NCBI GenBank assembly: GCA_013414725.1
Contig: CP058706.1
Span: forward strand, 1,454,174 to 1,459,551
Length of the DNA stretch: 5,378 nucleotides
From: Coxiellaceae bacterium
GTDB taxonomy: Bacteria > Pseudomonadota > Gammaproteobacteria > GCA-013414725
Direction: 5' to 3'
The position numbers were made by a program, and so were the translations under genes. This document shows positions 1-5,126 of this stretch, in pieces. The notes beneath the pieces are model-generated. The model saw only the letters and a list, made by a program, of their open reading frames with translations, was not told the DNA's origin and ran no database searches. Each line of letters opens with the position of its first letter. The stretch's first letter is position 1.

Positions 1-315
1 ACGTTTTTTCTCTATGGCGAAGACATTGATTGGATGTGGCGATTTCAACAACATCATTGGCAAATTCTATTTGTACCGGACGTGGCGATATATCACGCGA
101 AAGGTGTGTGTGGCCGAAAACGGCCGTATCGTGTGTTGTGGCGCAAACACCAGGCGATGATTTTGTTTTTTAATAAACATTTTAAATCGCAATATCATTG
201 GAGTCTACGCATATTAGTTTATATGGCTATTGTTGGGCGTTTGGGGTCGCTCCTATTGTTAGCAAGCATGAAAAATTTTATCCGTTCAATTAAATTTAAA
301 AAACAGCAGATATAA
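1..315 (+). CDS. Family 2 glycosyltransferase, C-terminal end (5' truncated by window)
   Basis: The frame is open from base 1 and ends at TAA 313-315, so only the last 104 residues are present. The visible start, FFLYGEDIDWMWRF, fits the late part of GT-A fold family 2 transferases of the WbbL/rhamnosyltransferase type. In these the ED.D acidic motif lies near the acceptor site, followed by a W.R segment and a VPD...H.G motif, here VPDVAIYHAKG. A basic stretch (RKRPYRVLWRKHQ) and an FFNKHF motif follow, also usual in this group. The end carries one hydrophobic segment (about residues 64-83), which suggests membrane association. The likely role is transfer of a sugar from a nucleotide donor onto a lipid-linked or surface glycan at the inner membrane; donor and acceptor cannot be read. 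The next gene is about 250 bases downstream beyond an inverted repeat, so an operon with it is unlikely. Family call fairly sure; substrate unknown. Confidence 0.85.
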   Translation, partial: TFFLYGEDIDWMWRFQQHHWQILFVPDVAIYHAKGVCGRKRPYRVLWRKHQAMILFFNKHFKSQYHWSLRILVYMAIVGRLGSLLLLASMKNFIRSIKFKKQQI

Positions 316-372
316 ATTAAAGATCATCGCTATGACTGAAAATCTCTCAAAAGGATTGCAATAGAAATAGCA

Positions 373-463
373 GATTGTCATTGCGAGGAGCATAGCGACG
401 AAGCAATCCATATGGTTTCGGTCGTTGGATCGCTTCGTCGCTATGCTCCTCGCAATGACAATC
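373..463. repeat. REPIN-like inverted repeat 1 (38-bp arms, 15-nt loop)
   Basis: The left arm 373-410 and right arm 426-463 are reverse complements over 38 bases with one mismatch (AGCAATCC on the left against AGCGATCC on the right, read on the same strand). Each arm is itself a small hairpin, with ATTGC and GCAAT flanking a purine-rich core around GAGGAGCATAGCGACGAA. Two inverted copies of a small hairpin make the REP-doublet (BIME/REPIN) architecture. It lies 57 bases after the glycosyltransferase stop and about 100 bases before the next start. It could act as a transcript 3' end for the glycosyltransferase, but no clear T-tract follows. Sequences of this general style are, from general knowledge, dispersed in many bacterial genomes; copy number here cannot be judged. 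Confidence 0.9.
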
Positions 464-550
464 ACTAAAAAATTGGTGTGAAGTTACCTGATGACGAGGA
501 GCTGCAAAGTAATTATTTCAAACTAATAATATCGATTTATTTTTAATTAA

Positions 551-557
551 GAGGAGG
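551..557 (+). promoter_or_regulatory. Strong ribosome binding site of copy 1 (GAGGAGG)
   Basis: GAGGAGG sits 7 bases before ATG 565-567. This is near-perfect Shine-Dalgarno pairing at good spacing and decides the start of copy 1. The frame from that ATG meets TGA at 613-615 after only 16 codons, whereas the long frame that follows (from GTG 612) has no comparable site at the right distance. The site therefore implies that translation begins at 565 and that the gene is frame-shifted. Confidence 0.8.
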
Positions 558-611
558 CGATTTTATGTTAGCTACACGAAGCATTTTAAATGATCTAAAA
601 ACAATGAAAAA

Positions 612-1040
612 GTGACGATTAATGATGCTAAAGAAGGATTTAGCAGTGAACAAGTGAGGTCAATGGCAGCTGCTATCCGCCAAAATCCCAAATTAAAAAC
701 ATTGAATTTTAGTTCGCATTGTAAGTTTCAATCCCAAGATGATGTTAAGTTATTAGTAGAGGCAATGATTTTTAGTAAAAAGTTGGGGAATGCTATATTA
801 CCTAGAGAATATTATAGTGATGAACAGGCCAAGAAAATTTTTGCCAATAAGAACCGTATAATTCAAACGTATGACCTTTTATGGAAAGAGTATGAAAAAG
901 TTAGGGCACTTCGTCAAAGCGGTGCTGATATTGATGAAATTAGAGGAATTAAGTCAAATATTGGAGTTTATTGGAAATCTTTTGAGTTAATTAAATCAAC
1001 TTGCGGAAATGCAGTTTTTTTGATTATAAAGCTGATTTAG
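612..1040 (+). CDS. Copy 1 fragment A: N-terminal LRR-like and helical block
   Basis: This is the first long open piece of copy 1. Its formal GTG at 612 is probably an internal Val codon reached by a -1 shift from the true ATG at 565. Residues about 15-55 (SMAAAIRQNPKLKTLNFS, then a D-DVKLLVEAM helix) have the helix plus L..L.F rhythm of ribonuclease-inhibitor-type leucine-rich repeats. The rest is helical and charged up to KSTCGNAVF. The matching stretch in copy 2 reads IADLITTNTELVQFDIT, then LTPLVKAIFKSKNL, then ASFEATIKRMSRCGVFDY. The last nine residues (after AVF) are out-of-frame tail: after T7 1015-1021 the homologous sequence continues in the next fragment as FFDYKADL. It is therefore a gene piece, not an independent 142-residue protein. 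Confidence 0.6.
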   Translation: MTINDAKEGFSSEQVRSMAAAIRQNPKLKTLNFSSHCKFQSQDDVKLLVEAMIFSKKLGNAILPREYYSDEQAKKIFANKNRIIQTYDLLWKEYEKVRALRQSGADIDEIRGIKSNIGVYWKSFELIKSTCGNAVFLIIKLI

Positions 1041-1690
1041 AGGCCTCTTTTAAAGAAGAAATTAGTTACTTAAGTACTATTAAAGATCATATTCCTGGCT
1101 TGCCTGTTTCCGTGGAAGAGTTGGCTAAAAGTCCTGAAAAACCTCAAGCTTCAAATAATAATAATAATGTTCCTTCCTCTACTACAACAATTTTGCAGCA
1201 CACATTAGTGGTGGCTTCATCTCCTGATTTGCCTGCATTAAATATTGAGCGGGCCGGTAATGCTTTAAAAATAACCGGTTTTAATAGTGTTAACGATGCT
1301 AATAAAGACGATGTAAAGCGAGGAATAAAAGAAGGCATAACCGCTCTAGAATTTATCAGTAGCAATGTAGAGTGTAGCTATATAGAAGATCTCTTGGCAG
1401 GTTTTCCTGAGACTAAAATGGACTTGAAGTTTGTTGATAGTACCATTGTTGGTGATAAGAGCGACAGAAACAAGTCAATTTCTTTGCACTCGTTAGCATT
1501 TCAACGATGTAATGTTGATAAAATCTCTTTCTGCAGACTAGTAGAGGCCGAAGGCCTGTCTCAAGTTGCGATTGATAAACCATTTTTGTTACTTAAATGG
1601 GGCATTATTAATTTAATTGAAAGAAAAAATAAAATTAGGTTTGTTTTTCTTATGCGGAAGGATTTTTGTATACAAGAATCGCTCACATAA
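1001..1690 (+). CDS. Copy 1 fragment B: poly-Asn linker and second LRR-like block
   Basis: The open piece's formal ATG 1001 lies inside the preceding frame; true coding joins at about 1016 as FFDYKADLEASFKEE. A flexible linker with SNNNNN follows, encoded by (AAT)5, matching NNNNNSS in copy 2. Next comes a block with leucine-rich-repeat rhythm: ALKITGFN, ALEFISSNVECSYIEDLL, LHSLAFQRCNVDKISF, LSQVAID. Copy 2 gives LKVSGLN, IEF-LGANIAYNDIVDII, VSTVTFSGTDVSKEAF and IKKISVDHAYVL in the same order. After MRKDF (about 1665) the homologous path leaves this frame at T5 1663-1667 and continues as LYTRIAHIKSAINIM in another frame, so the last residues of this piece (CIQESLT) are out-of-frame tail. Confidence 0.6.
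   Translation: MRKCSFFDYKADLEASFKEEISYLSTIKDHIPGLPVSVEELAKSPEKPQASNNNNNVPSSTTTILQHTLVVASSPDLPALNIERAGNALKITGFNSVNDANKDDVKRGIKEGITALEFISSNVECSYIEDLLAGFPETKMDLKFVDSTIVGDKSDRNKSISLHSLAFQRCNVDKISFCRLVEAEGLSQVAIDKPFLLLKWGIINLIERKNKIRFVFLMRKDFCIQESLT
1154..1168 (+). repeat. (AAT)5 microsatellite encoding poly-Asn in copy 1
   Basis: Five tandem AAT triplets, in frame, encode five Asn residues inside a Ser/Asn/Thr-rich linker. The equivalent linker in copy 2 also has five Asn codons (3820-3834). As a trinucleotide repeat, slippage here would change linker length without breaking frame. Confidence 0.9.
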
Positions 1691-1739
1691 AATCTGCTAT
1701 TAATATAATGGCATTTTAGAGGAAATTTCTCCTTATATC

Positions 1740-2042
1740 GTGGGGATATCTAACGATAAAGTGGAAGAGAGTTGTTCTGGATTATTGGCTTATTTAGAAA
1801 AATTGTCGTATCAAGATGTGGAAATGTTACCTCTTAAAATACAAAGTAGTCAATTAAAGATAGAAGGTATGGAGCTTATTAAGGCAAAATTTAAGTTATT
1901 GCGTGATATAATGGATACCATTTGTATCGATGATTCTGCTTTCGCTTTTATTTCCAAGAAATTTTATGAGGAATATCAGGCGGCTCTTAAATGTGTTTTA
2001 GATCATATTAGTGAGAAATGTGAAGACGAGAAAAAATATTAA
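1740..2042 (+). CDS. Copy 1 fragment C: helical middle region
   Basis: The open piece starts formally at GTG 1740, but this frame is meaningful from about 1710 as GILEEISPYIVGISND, matching GFLQEMVPYVHSATSN of copy 2. GTG 1740 is thus an internal Val and has no ribosome binding site. The body is charged and helical (LLAYLEKLSYQDVEM, IKAKFKLLRDIMDTI, YEEYQAALKCVLDHI). The frame ends at TAA 2040-2042, directly after the A6 run 2031-2036. Homologous sequence resumes beyond it in another frame as KQIGASPAHDAIYTNLR. Upstream, a single missing G at 1710-1711 accounts for the break from INIM to GILEE. No catalytic motif was seen. Confidence 0.55.
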   Translation: MGISNDKVEESCSGLLAYLEKLSYQDVEMLPLKIQSSQLKIEGMELIKAKFKLLRDIMDTICIDDSAFAFISKKFYEEYQAALKCVLDHISEKCEDEKKY

Positions 2043-2178
2043 ACAGATAGGTGCAAGCCCTGCTCACGACGCCATTTATACAAATTTACGGATAATCGTT
2101 AATTTAAATAAGCAATATATGACGATTTTAAATAAATATAAAAAGAGGATTTGTATAAGTTAGGGTTTGAGTGGTTAA

Positions 2179-2421
2179 GTGAAAAGGCGATCTCATGTTG
2201 AGACTGATTGTTATATACATGTTTCTGTCTTTGCATCATCTTCAGATTTTTACATTCCTCTTACGCAACGATTAAGCCTTATTGCGTTGATTCCTAAAGA
2301 GTCATCTCATTTTGAAACTGCTAAAGCGATACTTTTGGATATCCTCCAAACACAATTAAAGGAATGTTATGCCGGAGAGAAAGTAAAATCAAGGCTCTTA
2401 CCACATTGGATGAGTCAATAA
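2179..2421 (+). CDS. Copy 1 fragment D: helical C-terminal piece
   Basis: An open piece with formal GTG 2179 and no ribosome binding site. Meaningful coding is from about 2200: CYIHVSVFASSSDFYIPLTQ corresponds to CHREVSTYALDKQLPIPLKF in copy 2, and LLDILQTQLKECYAGE to VLDLVKNQIGECIVDS. Upstream, 2142-2195 is readable in another frame as LYKLGFEWLSEKAIS, matching LRKMGYLIRLAEKVA of copy 2, so the gene continues through the gap. After about 2380 this frame gives an unrelated tail, while the homologous path goes to the next fragment through AAA 2380-2382. Confidence 0.5.
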   Translation: MKRRSHVETDCYIHVSVFASSSDFYIPLTQRLSLIALIPKESSHFETAKAILLDILQTQLKECYAGEKVKSRLLPHWMSQ

Positions 2422-2645
2422 ATAAGGCTTCGGATGTTAATGCCATTTTACAAGCAATCGATGTTTTCACTAAACCTCTTTTAGACAATGCTCCTAAAAG
2501 CAAATCTCCTTTGAAACCCGTTTTTTATAAAGAGAAGAAACAAAAGCTTAAATCAATGGCAGAAGAATTAGCCAGTATTAAGGCCCGTGTTGAGAGCATT
2601 ATGGCTCCTCCGCAAAGCAGTAATACACTGGACAACGTAATGTAA
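2364..2645 (+). CDS. Copy 1 fragment E: C-terminus with probable coiled coil
   Basis: Meaningful from about 2382 to the stop TAA at 2643-2645; the formal ATG 2364 overlaps fragment D and is probably not used. SKIKALTTLDESINKASDVN followed by AILQAIDVF matches SLNKLKKHIAKAEDLSDVMS followed by AIKDF of copy 2. Copy 1 then has a longer end: a Pro/Lys/Ser linker and a Lys/Glu-rich helix (EKKQKLKSMAEELASIKARV), likely a coiled coil, before a polar tail ending LDNVM. The Glu-rich helix near the C-terminus followed by a polar tail is loosely like type IV secreted effectors, but this is weak inference. Confidence 0.55.
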   Translation: MLCRRESKIKALTTLDESINKASDVNAILQAIDVFTKPLLDNAPKSKSPLKPVFYKEKKQKLKSMAEELASIKARVESIMAPPQSSNTLDNVM

Positions 2646-2741
2646 ATTGTAGCTGGGATAAGCCTGGGCAATAGCATAATCTCGGCGACAGCCTTCTCTT
2701 GGCGGTCTTTTATTTTTAAGCCTATGATTTAATATGAGGCC

Positions 2742-2858
2742 GCCTCAAAAATGTGAAATTACAGTGTCATCCTGAGCGTAGTGAAGGATCTCCTTCAAGT
2801 GCCTCCTAATGGAGATCCTTCGCTACGCTCAGGATGACATACGCGAGTATTTTGAGGC
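2742..2858. repeat. Nested inverted repeat 2 (29-bp inner arms, 9-bp outer arms)
   Basis: The inner arms 2765-2793 and 2811-2839 are reverse complements over 29 bases with one mismatch (GTAGTGAAGG against GTAGCGAAGG), separated by 17 bases. Each inner arm also self-folds through ATCCT and AGGAT around GAGCGTAGYGA. Outside these, GCCTCAAAA at 2742-2750 pairs with TTTTGAGGC at 2850-2858, giving a second, outer stem. The inner pair is REPIN-like. The outer arms may be the true element ends or a separate older repeat. Confidence 0.88.
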
Positions 2859-2944
2859 AACTTTATGTTTTTAAAAAATAATCTTAATATTTGCTTAATC
2901 TTGCCATGGCGGAATTCATCCAATTGGGATTTCTTGTTTGCCGC

Positions 2945-3016
2945 TATACCCATCACACCTCAAAATGCGCCGCAAGATGAGCCTTACACTTCGCATTTTG
3001 AGGTGTGATGGGTATA
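2945..3016. repeat. Inverted repeat 3 (perfect 25-bp arms, 22-nt loop)
   Basis: Bases 2945-2969 and 2992-3016 are exact reverse complements over 25 bases (TATACCCATCACACCTCAAA then ATGCG on the left). Unlike the other three, the arms do not fold on themselves. CCTCAAAA inside the arm also occurs in the outer arm of repeat 2. With its 22-nt loop it would form a very stable hairpin in RNA or a cruciform in DNA, about 200 bases upstream of copy 2. Confidence 0.9.
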
Positions 3017-3210
3017 TACCTTGTCTTTTTAAAGTCAAAACTGACTTAAATAATAAAGCCAGACTGTGGTAGCTTCAATTGAGTGAAAGCGAAATAGGAA
3101 AACAATCAAGTTCAGTTTTTTGCTGAGCAATTAATTTGTCTATGTCTTCGATATTTTTTAATATTTCCTTAACCTTGAAAAGTTATAATTTTAACTAATT
3201 GATACTGATA

Positions 3211-3216
3211 GAGGGG
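3211..3216 (+). promoter_or_regulatory. Ribosome binding site of copy 2 (GAGGGG)
   Basis: GAGGGG ends 7 bases before ATG 3224-3226, the same spacing as in copy 1. It fixes the copy 2 start at 3224, although that frame runs only 33 codons (to TGA 3323-3325) before homologous coding continues in the -1 frame. Confidence 0.65.
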
Positions 3217-3291
3217 AAAGATTATGCCATTGAAGCCTGAAGTTAAAAAATCACTAGTGAACGATAAAAAGTCTGGCTTAAATCAGAGAAT

Positions 3292-4026
3292 TTGGAAGGT
3301 GAGCTTATTTCAATTGCTGATTTGATCACTACTAATACCGAATTGGTGCAGTTTGATATTACTAAGTGTGAATTTGGAGCATCTGATTTAACGCCTTTAG
3401 TTAAGGCGATTTTTAAAAGCAAAAATTTGACTACTAGCAACTTGCCGGCAGTTTTTAAAGATTTTCAAATAGGGAGAGTTTTGGCGGTCAAATCTAAATT
3501 ATTAACCATTTATAAAAATGCGGTTGCTTCATGCCTAAAGTTAAGGCAAGAGATTAACTCAGATAATAACATTTATGTAATTGATGTTAGGACTCATATC
3601 TTTCAAATTTTGGCCTCATTTGAAGCGACAATCAAAAGAATGTCCCGATGTGGAGTTTTTGATTATGTTGCTGACTTGCGGCGTGAATTTAGTGATGTTT
3701 TTGGTTTTCTTGAACCATCAATTAAATCTGAACCAACAATATCAAAAACGCAAAGCGATCCAAGTAAAGATTATGCGTTTGTGCATCCTATTTCGACTTC
3801 TTCGGTACTCCATTCGCTGAATAATAATAACAATTCATCTACTATCGAAAAGACACATTCTTGTTTAAAAGTCAGCGGATTAAATCAATCTAATAAATCT
3901 GATCTGAAGTATAAGATATATCTGCAAAAAGCCGAGGTTAATAAAATAGAGTTTTGGGCGCTAATATTGCATACAATGATATTGTTGATATTATTAAGTC
4001 AGTTTTCTTTAAAAAGAGATTTCTGA
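3292..4026 (+). CDS. Copy 2 fragment A: LRR-like N-terminus, FDY motif, poly-Asn linker
   Basis: The formal TTG start 3292 lies inside the gene; the frame is open from 3268 and the natural start is ATG 3224. Residues about 5-50 (ELISIADLITTNTELVQFDI, then LTPLVKAIFKSKNL) are leucine-rich-repeat-like. A helical block ends in RMSRCGVFDYVADLRREF, aligned with STCGNAVF-FDYKADLEASF of copy 1. A Ser/Thr/Asn linker with NNNNN follows, then LKVSGLN. True coding ends near 3951 at IEF. The remaining 24 residues, a hydrophobic run that could be mistaken for a membrane helix, are a frameshift artefact: the next frame gives LGANIAYNDIVDIIKSVFF, which matches copy 1. Confidence 0.65.
   Translation: MEGELISIADLITTNTELVQFDITKCEFGASDLTPLVKAIFKSKNLTTSNLPAVFKDFQIGRVLAVKSKLLTIYKNAVASCLKLRQEINSDNNIYVIDVRTHIFQILASFEATIKRMSRCGVFDYVADLRREFSDVFGFLEPSIKSEPTISKTQSDPSKDYAFVHPISTSSVLHSLNNNNNSSTIEKTHSCLKVSGLNQSNKSDLKYKIYLQKAEVNKIEFWALILHTMILLILLSQFSLKRDF
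3820..3834 (+). repeat. Poly-Asn codon run in copy 2 (AAT x3, AAC, AAT)
   Basis: Five consecutive Asn codons at the same place as the (AAT)5 run of copy 1. The AAC interruption shows divergence since duplication, yet the tract length of five is equal in both. Confidence 0.85.
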
Positions 4027-4199
4027 GTTGCATTTTCCAGTGGAAATCTGTTTGTCGATTTAGAAGATTTAGAGAGACCACAAATAGAGGGTGTAAGTAC
4101 TGTAACTTTTAGTGGAACGGATGTTAGTAAAGAAGCTTTTGTATCAATTTTTCCGCTCCTGGGATTAAGAAAATTAGTGTAGATCATGCTTATGTTTTA

Positions 4200-5111
4200 A
4201 TGCACCATGACGTATTAGAAGTGATCAAAGCGGCGCACTTTTCATTATTTGTTGATCAAAAAACTGAGATTAATCTGCAATCTAAAACACCAAGATTTTT
4301 AAACCTGGTTGGGTTTTTACAAGAAATGGTTCCTTATGTCCATAGTGCTACATCTAATAATAATGGCCAAAAATTTTCCAATGAGATTATACAGCTTTTA
4401 GATGATATTTTTGTTGATCTTGGAAAGGGTGTGCCTAATGAGCTGGAAACTCAAAAATTAAAAACAAGCCTTTTATATGAAGTTTACTCATCTTTAAATG
4501 ATTTTAGCAAGAAGCAAGCGCTTGGAAAATTAATGTTAGCGGAGTCCCAAGGAACCTATGATCTATGTGTCAGAGACCTTAAAAGTTTTAGCTTTACAGC
4601 TGAATCAGAGCAAGAGAAAAACACAAAATTGATGCAGATACTAAGAAAAATGGGATATTTAATTCGATTGGCTGAAAAGGTCGCCATGGCCAATGGTGTG
4701 ATTTCGTCTTCTGACTTATTGAAGTTTCAGGCGAATTGTCATCGTGAAGTGAGTACTTATGCACTAGATAAGCAGTTGCCTATCCCATTGAAATTCCGTT
4801 TAAATATTCTTGATTTGTTAGAAAAAGATTTTCTCAGGAATATTGAGAAAGATGTGCTTGATTTGGTGAAAAATCAAATTGGAGAATGTATCGTCGATTC
4901 GAGCGATAGCAAACGTAGCAGCCTTAATAAGCTTAAGAAACATATTGCTAAAGCCGAGGATTTGTCAGATGTTATGTCTGCAATTAAAGACTTTCAGGGC
5001 GAGAAGGCGGATAAATACCCGAATACTAATCTGCAATTGGAAACAATTCAGCCTCATTTGGAAAAGCTTTGTGTGAAAATAGCTGTGTTAAGTGTTCCTT
5101 CATTTACTTAA
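4200..5111 (+). CDS. Copy 2 fragment B: long intact helical C-terminal half
   Basis: This is the longest intact piece (303 residues). ATG 4200 is probably an internal Met: no ribosome binding site precedes it, and the same frame is homologous back to about 4160 as PGIKKISVDHAYVL, aligning with LSQVAIDKPFLLL of copy 1. The first 35 residues finish the LRR-like block. The rest is helix-rich and charged, with GFLQEMVPYV, MQILRKMGYLIRLAEKV, DLLEKDFLRNIEKDVLDL and a Lys/Asp-rich stretch near IAKAEDLSDVMSAIKDF, all with counterparts in copy 1. There are no membrane segments or nucleotide-binding motifs. It ends 16 bases before inverted repeat 4, which may terminate its transcript. Bounds of the open frame are certain; independent translation is doubtful. 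Confidence 0.7.
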   Translation: MHHDVLEVIKAAHFSLFVDQKTEINLQSKTPRFLNLVGFLQEMVPYVHSATSNNNGQKFSNEIIQLLDDIFVDLGKGVPNELETQKLKTSLLYEVYSSLNDFSKKQALGKLMLAESQGTYDLCVRDLKSFSFTAESEQEKNTKLMQILRKMGYLIRLAEKVAMANGVISSSDLLKFQANCHREVSTYALDKQLPIPLKFRLNILDLLEKDFLRNIEKDVLDLVKNQIGECIVDSSDSKRSSLNKLKKHIAKAEDLSDVMSAIKDFQGEKADKYPNTNLQLETIQPHLEKLCVKIAVLSVPSFT

Positions 5112-5126
5112 ATGCTAAAACTTAGA

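Larger units (their letters stand above)
565..2645 (+). pseudogene. Copy 1: frame-shifted large LRR-like/helical protein (about 690 codons)
   Basis: I do not recognise a named family. The ATG at 565 has a strong ribosome binding site, but the coding path then moves frame to frame to TAA 2643-2645. Breaks are best placed at A5 607-611, T7 1015-1021, T5 1663-1667, GG 1710-1711, A6/A3 2031-2043 (two steps), A5 2140-2144, about 2190-2210 (ambiguous, two steps or one opposite) and AAA 2380-2382. Restoring one base at each gives a continuous protein matching copy 2 (3224-5111) in order over its length. Predicted layout: LRR-like N-terminus, helical block ending CGNAVF-FDYKADL, poly-Asn linker, second LRR-like block, long helical C-terminal half and a Lys/Glu-rich probable coiled coil before the stop. 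I see no signal peptide or membrane helix. No in-frame nonsense change is needed. It may be a decayed gene, a homopolymer-error artefact, or partly recoded; function unknown. Confidence 0.8.
2646..3223. other. Gene-poor spacer between the two paralogues
   Basis: This 578-base stretch has no credible coding region on either strand. It holds two long inverted repeats of different families (2742-2858 and 2945-3016). Bases 2646-2741 contain a weak imperfect stem (GACAGCC with GGCGGTC, 2687-2707) followed by TTTTATTTTT at 2708-2717, a doubtful terminator for copy 1. Bases 3017-3210 are AT-rich. A TATAAT at 3184-3189 lies 40 bases before the copy 2 start, but no convincing -35 box sits 16-18 bases upstream of it. 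Confidence 0.7.
3224..5111 (+). pseudogene. Copy 2: frame-shifted paralogue of copy 1 (about 630 codons)
   Basis: The ATG 3224 has its own ribosome binding site. The coding path crosses frames at about 3266-3282 (A5 3266-3270 or AAA 3280-3282), TTTT 3952-3955, TT 4028-4029, AAA 4044-4046 and about 4156-4163 (CC/GGG), then runs uninterrupted to TAA 5109-5111. One added base at each point gives one continuous protein. It is colinear with copy 1: LRR-like N-terminus, CGVFDYVADL motif, poly-Asn linker, LRR-like block, long helical half. It is less damaged than copy 1 and lacks copy 1's extra C-terminal coiled-coil tail. The paralogues are diverged at protein level with little obvious DNA identity, so the duplication is old while the frame damage looks young. 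No signal peptide, membrane helix or enzyme motif was seen. Function unknown. Confidence 0.8.

Noticed and set aside
1144..1365. - strand open frame of 73 codons with a hydrophobic N-terminal half
   Set aside because: It lies antisense to the poly-Asn and second LRR-like region, which is supported by similarity to copy 2, and has no ribosome binding site. A shadow frame.
2321..2503. - strand open frame of 60 codons
   Set aside because: Antisense to the conserved C-terminal block of copy 1; no start signal and low-complexity composition.
2687..2717. Possible intrinsic terminator after copy 1 (imperfect stem plus T-rich tract)
   Set aside because: The stem is only two 3-bp halves split by a mismatch, with a 7-nt loop; too weak to list as a feature.
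373..3016. Palindromic repeats considered as a CRISPR array or IS terminal repeats
   Set aside because: Repeats are inverted pairs of different families with no regular spacers, and no transposase frame or target-site duplication is evident between them.
3175..3189. Possible promoter of copy 2 (TTGAAA and TATAAT)
   Set aside because: The two boxes are only 3 bases apart, so they cannot form one sigma-70 promoter, and neither has a good partner at 16-18 bases.
3243..3440. - strand open frame of 65 codons
   Set aside because: Antisense to the LRR-like N-terminus of copy 2, which matches copy 1. A shadow frame.
3581..3820. + strand open frame of 79 codons rich in Leu/Phe, resembling a small membrane protein
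   Set aside because: Out-of-frame reading of copy 2 across its FDY motif and linker; the other frame has the homology.
3957..4026. Apparent membrane helix at the end of the 3292-4026 frame
   Set aside because: The hydrophobic run appears only after the break at 3952-3955; the alternative frame gives LGANIAYNDIVDIIKSVFF, matching copy 1.
3999..4187. - strand open frame of 62 codons
   Set aside because: Covers the multiply shifted part of copy 2, where the + strand path has homology to copy 1; no ribosome binding site.
4879..5076. + strand open frame of 65 codons
   Set aside because: Out-of-frame overlap inside the long intact 4200-5111 frame.
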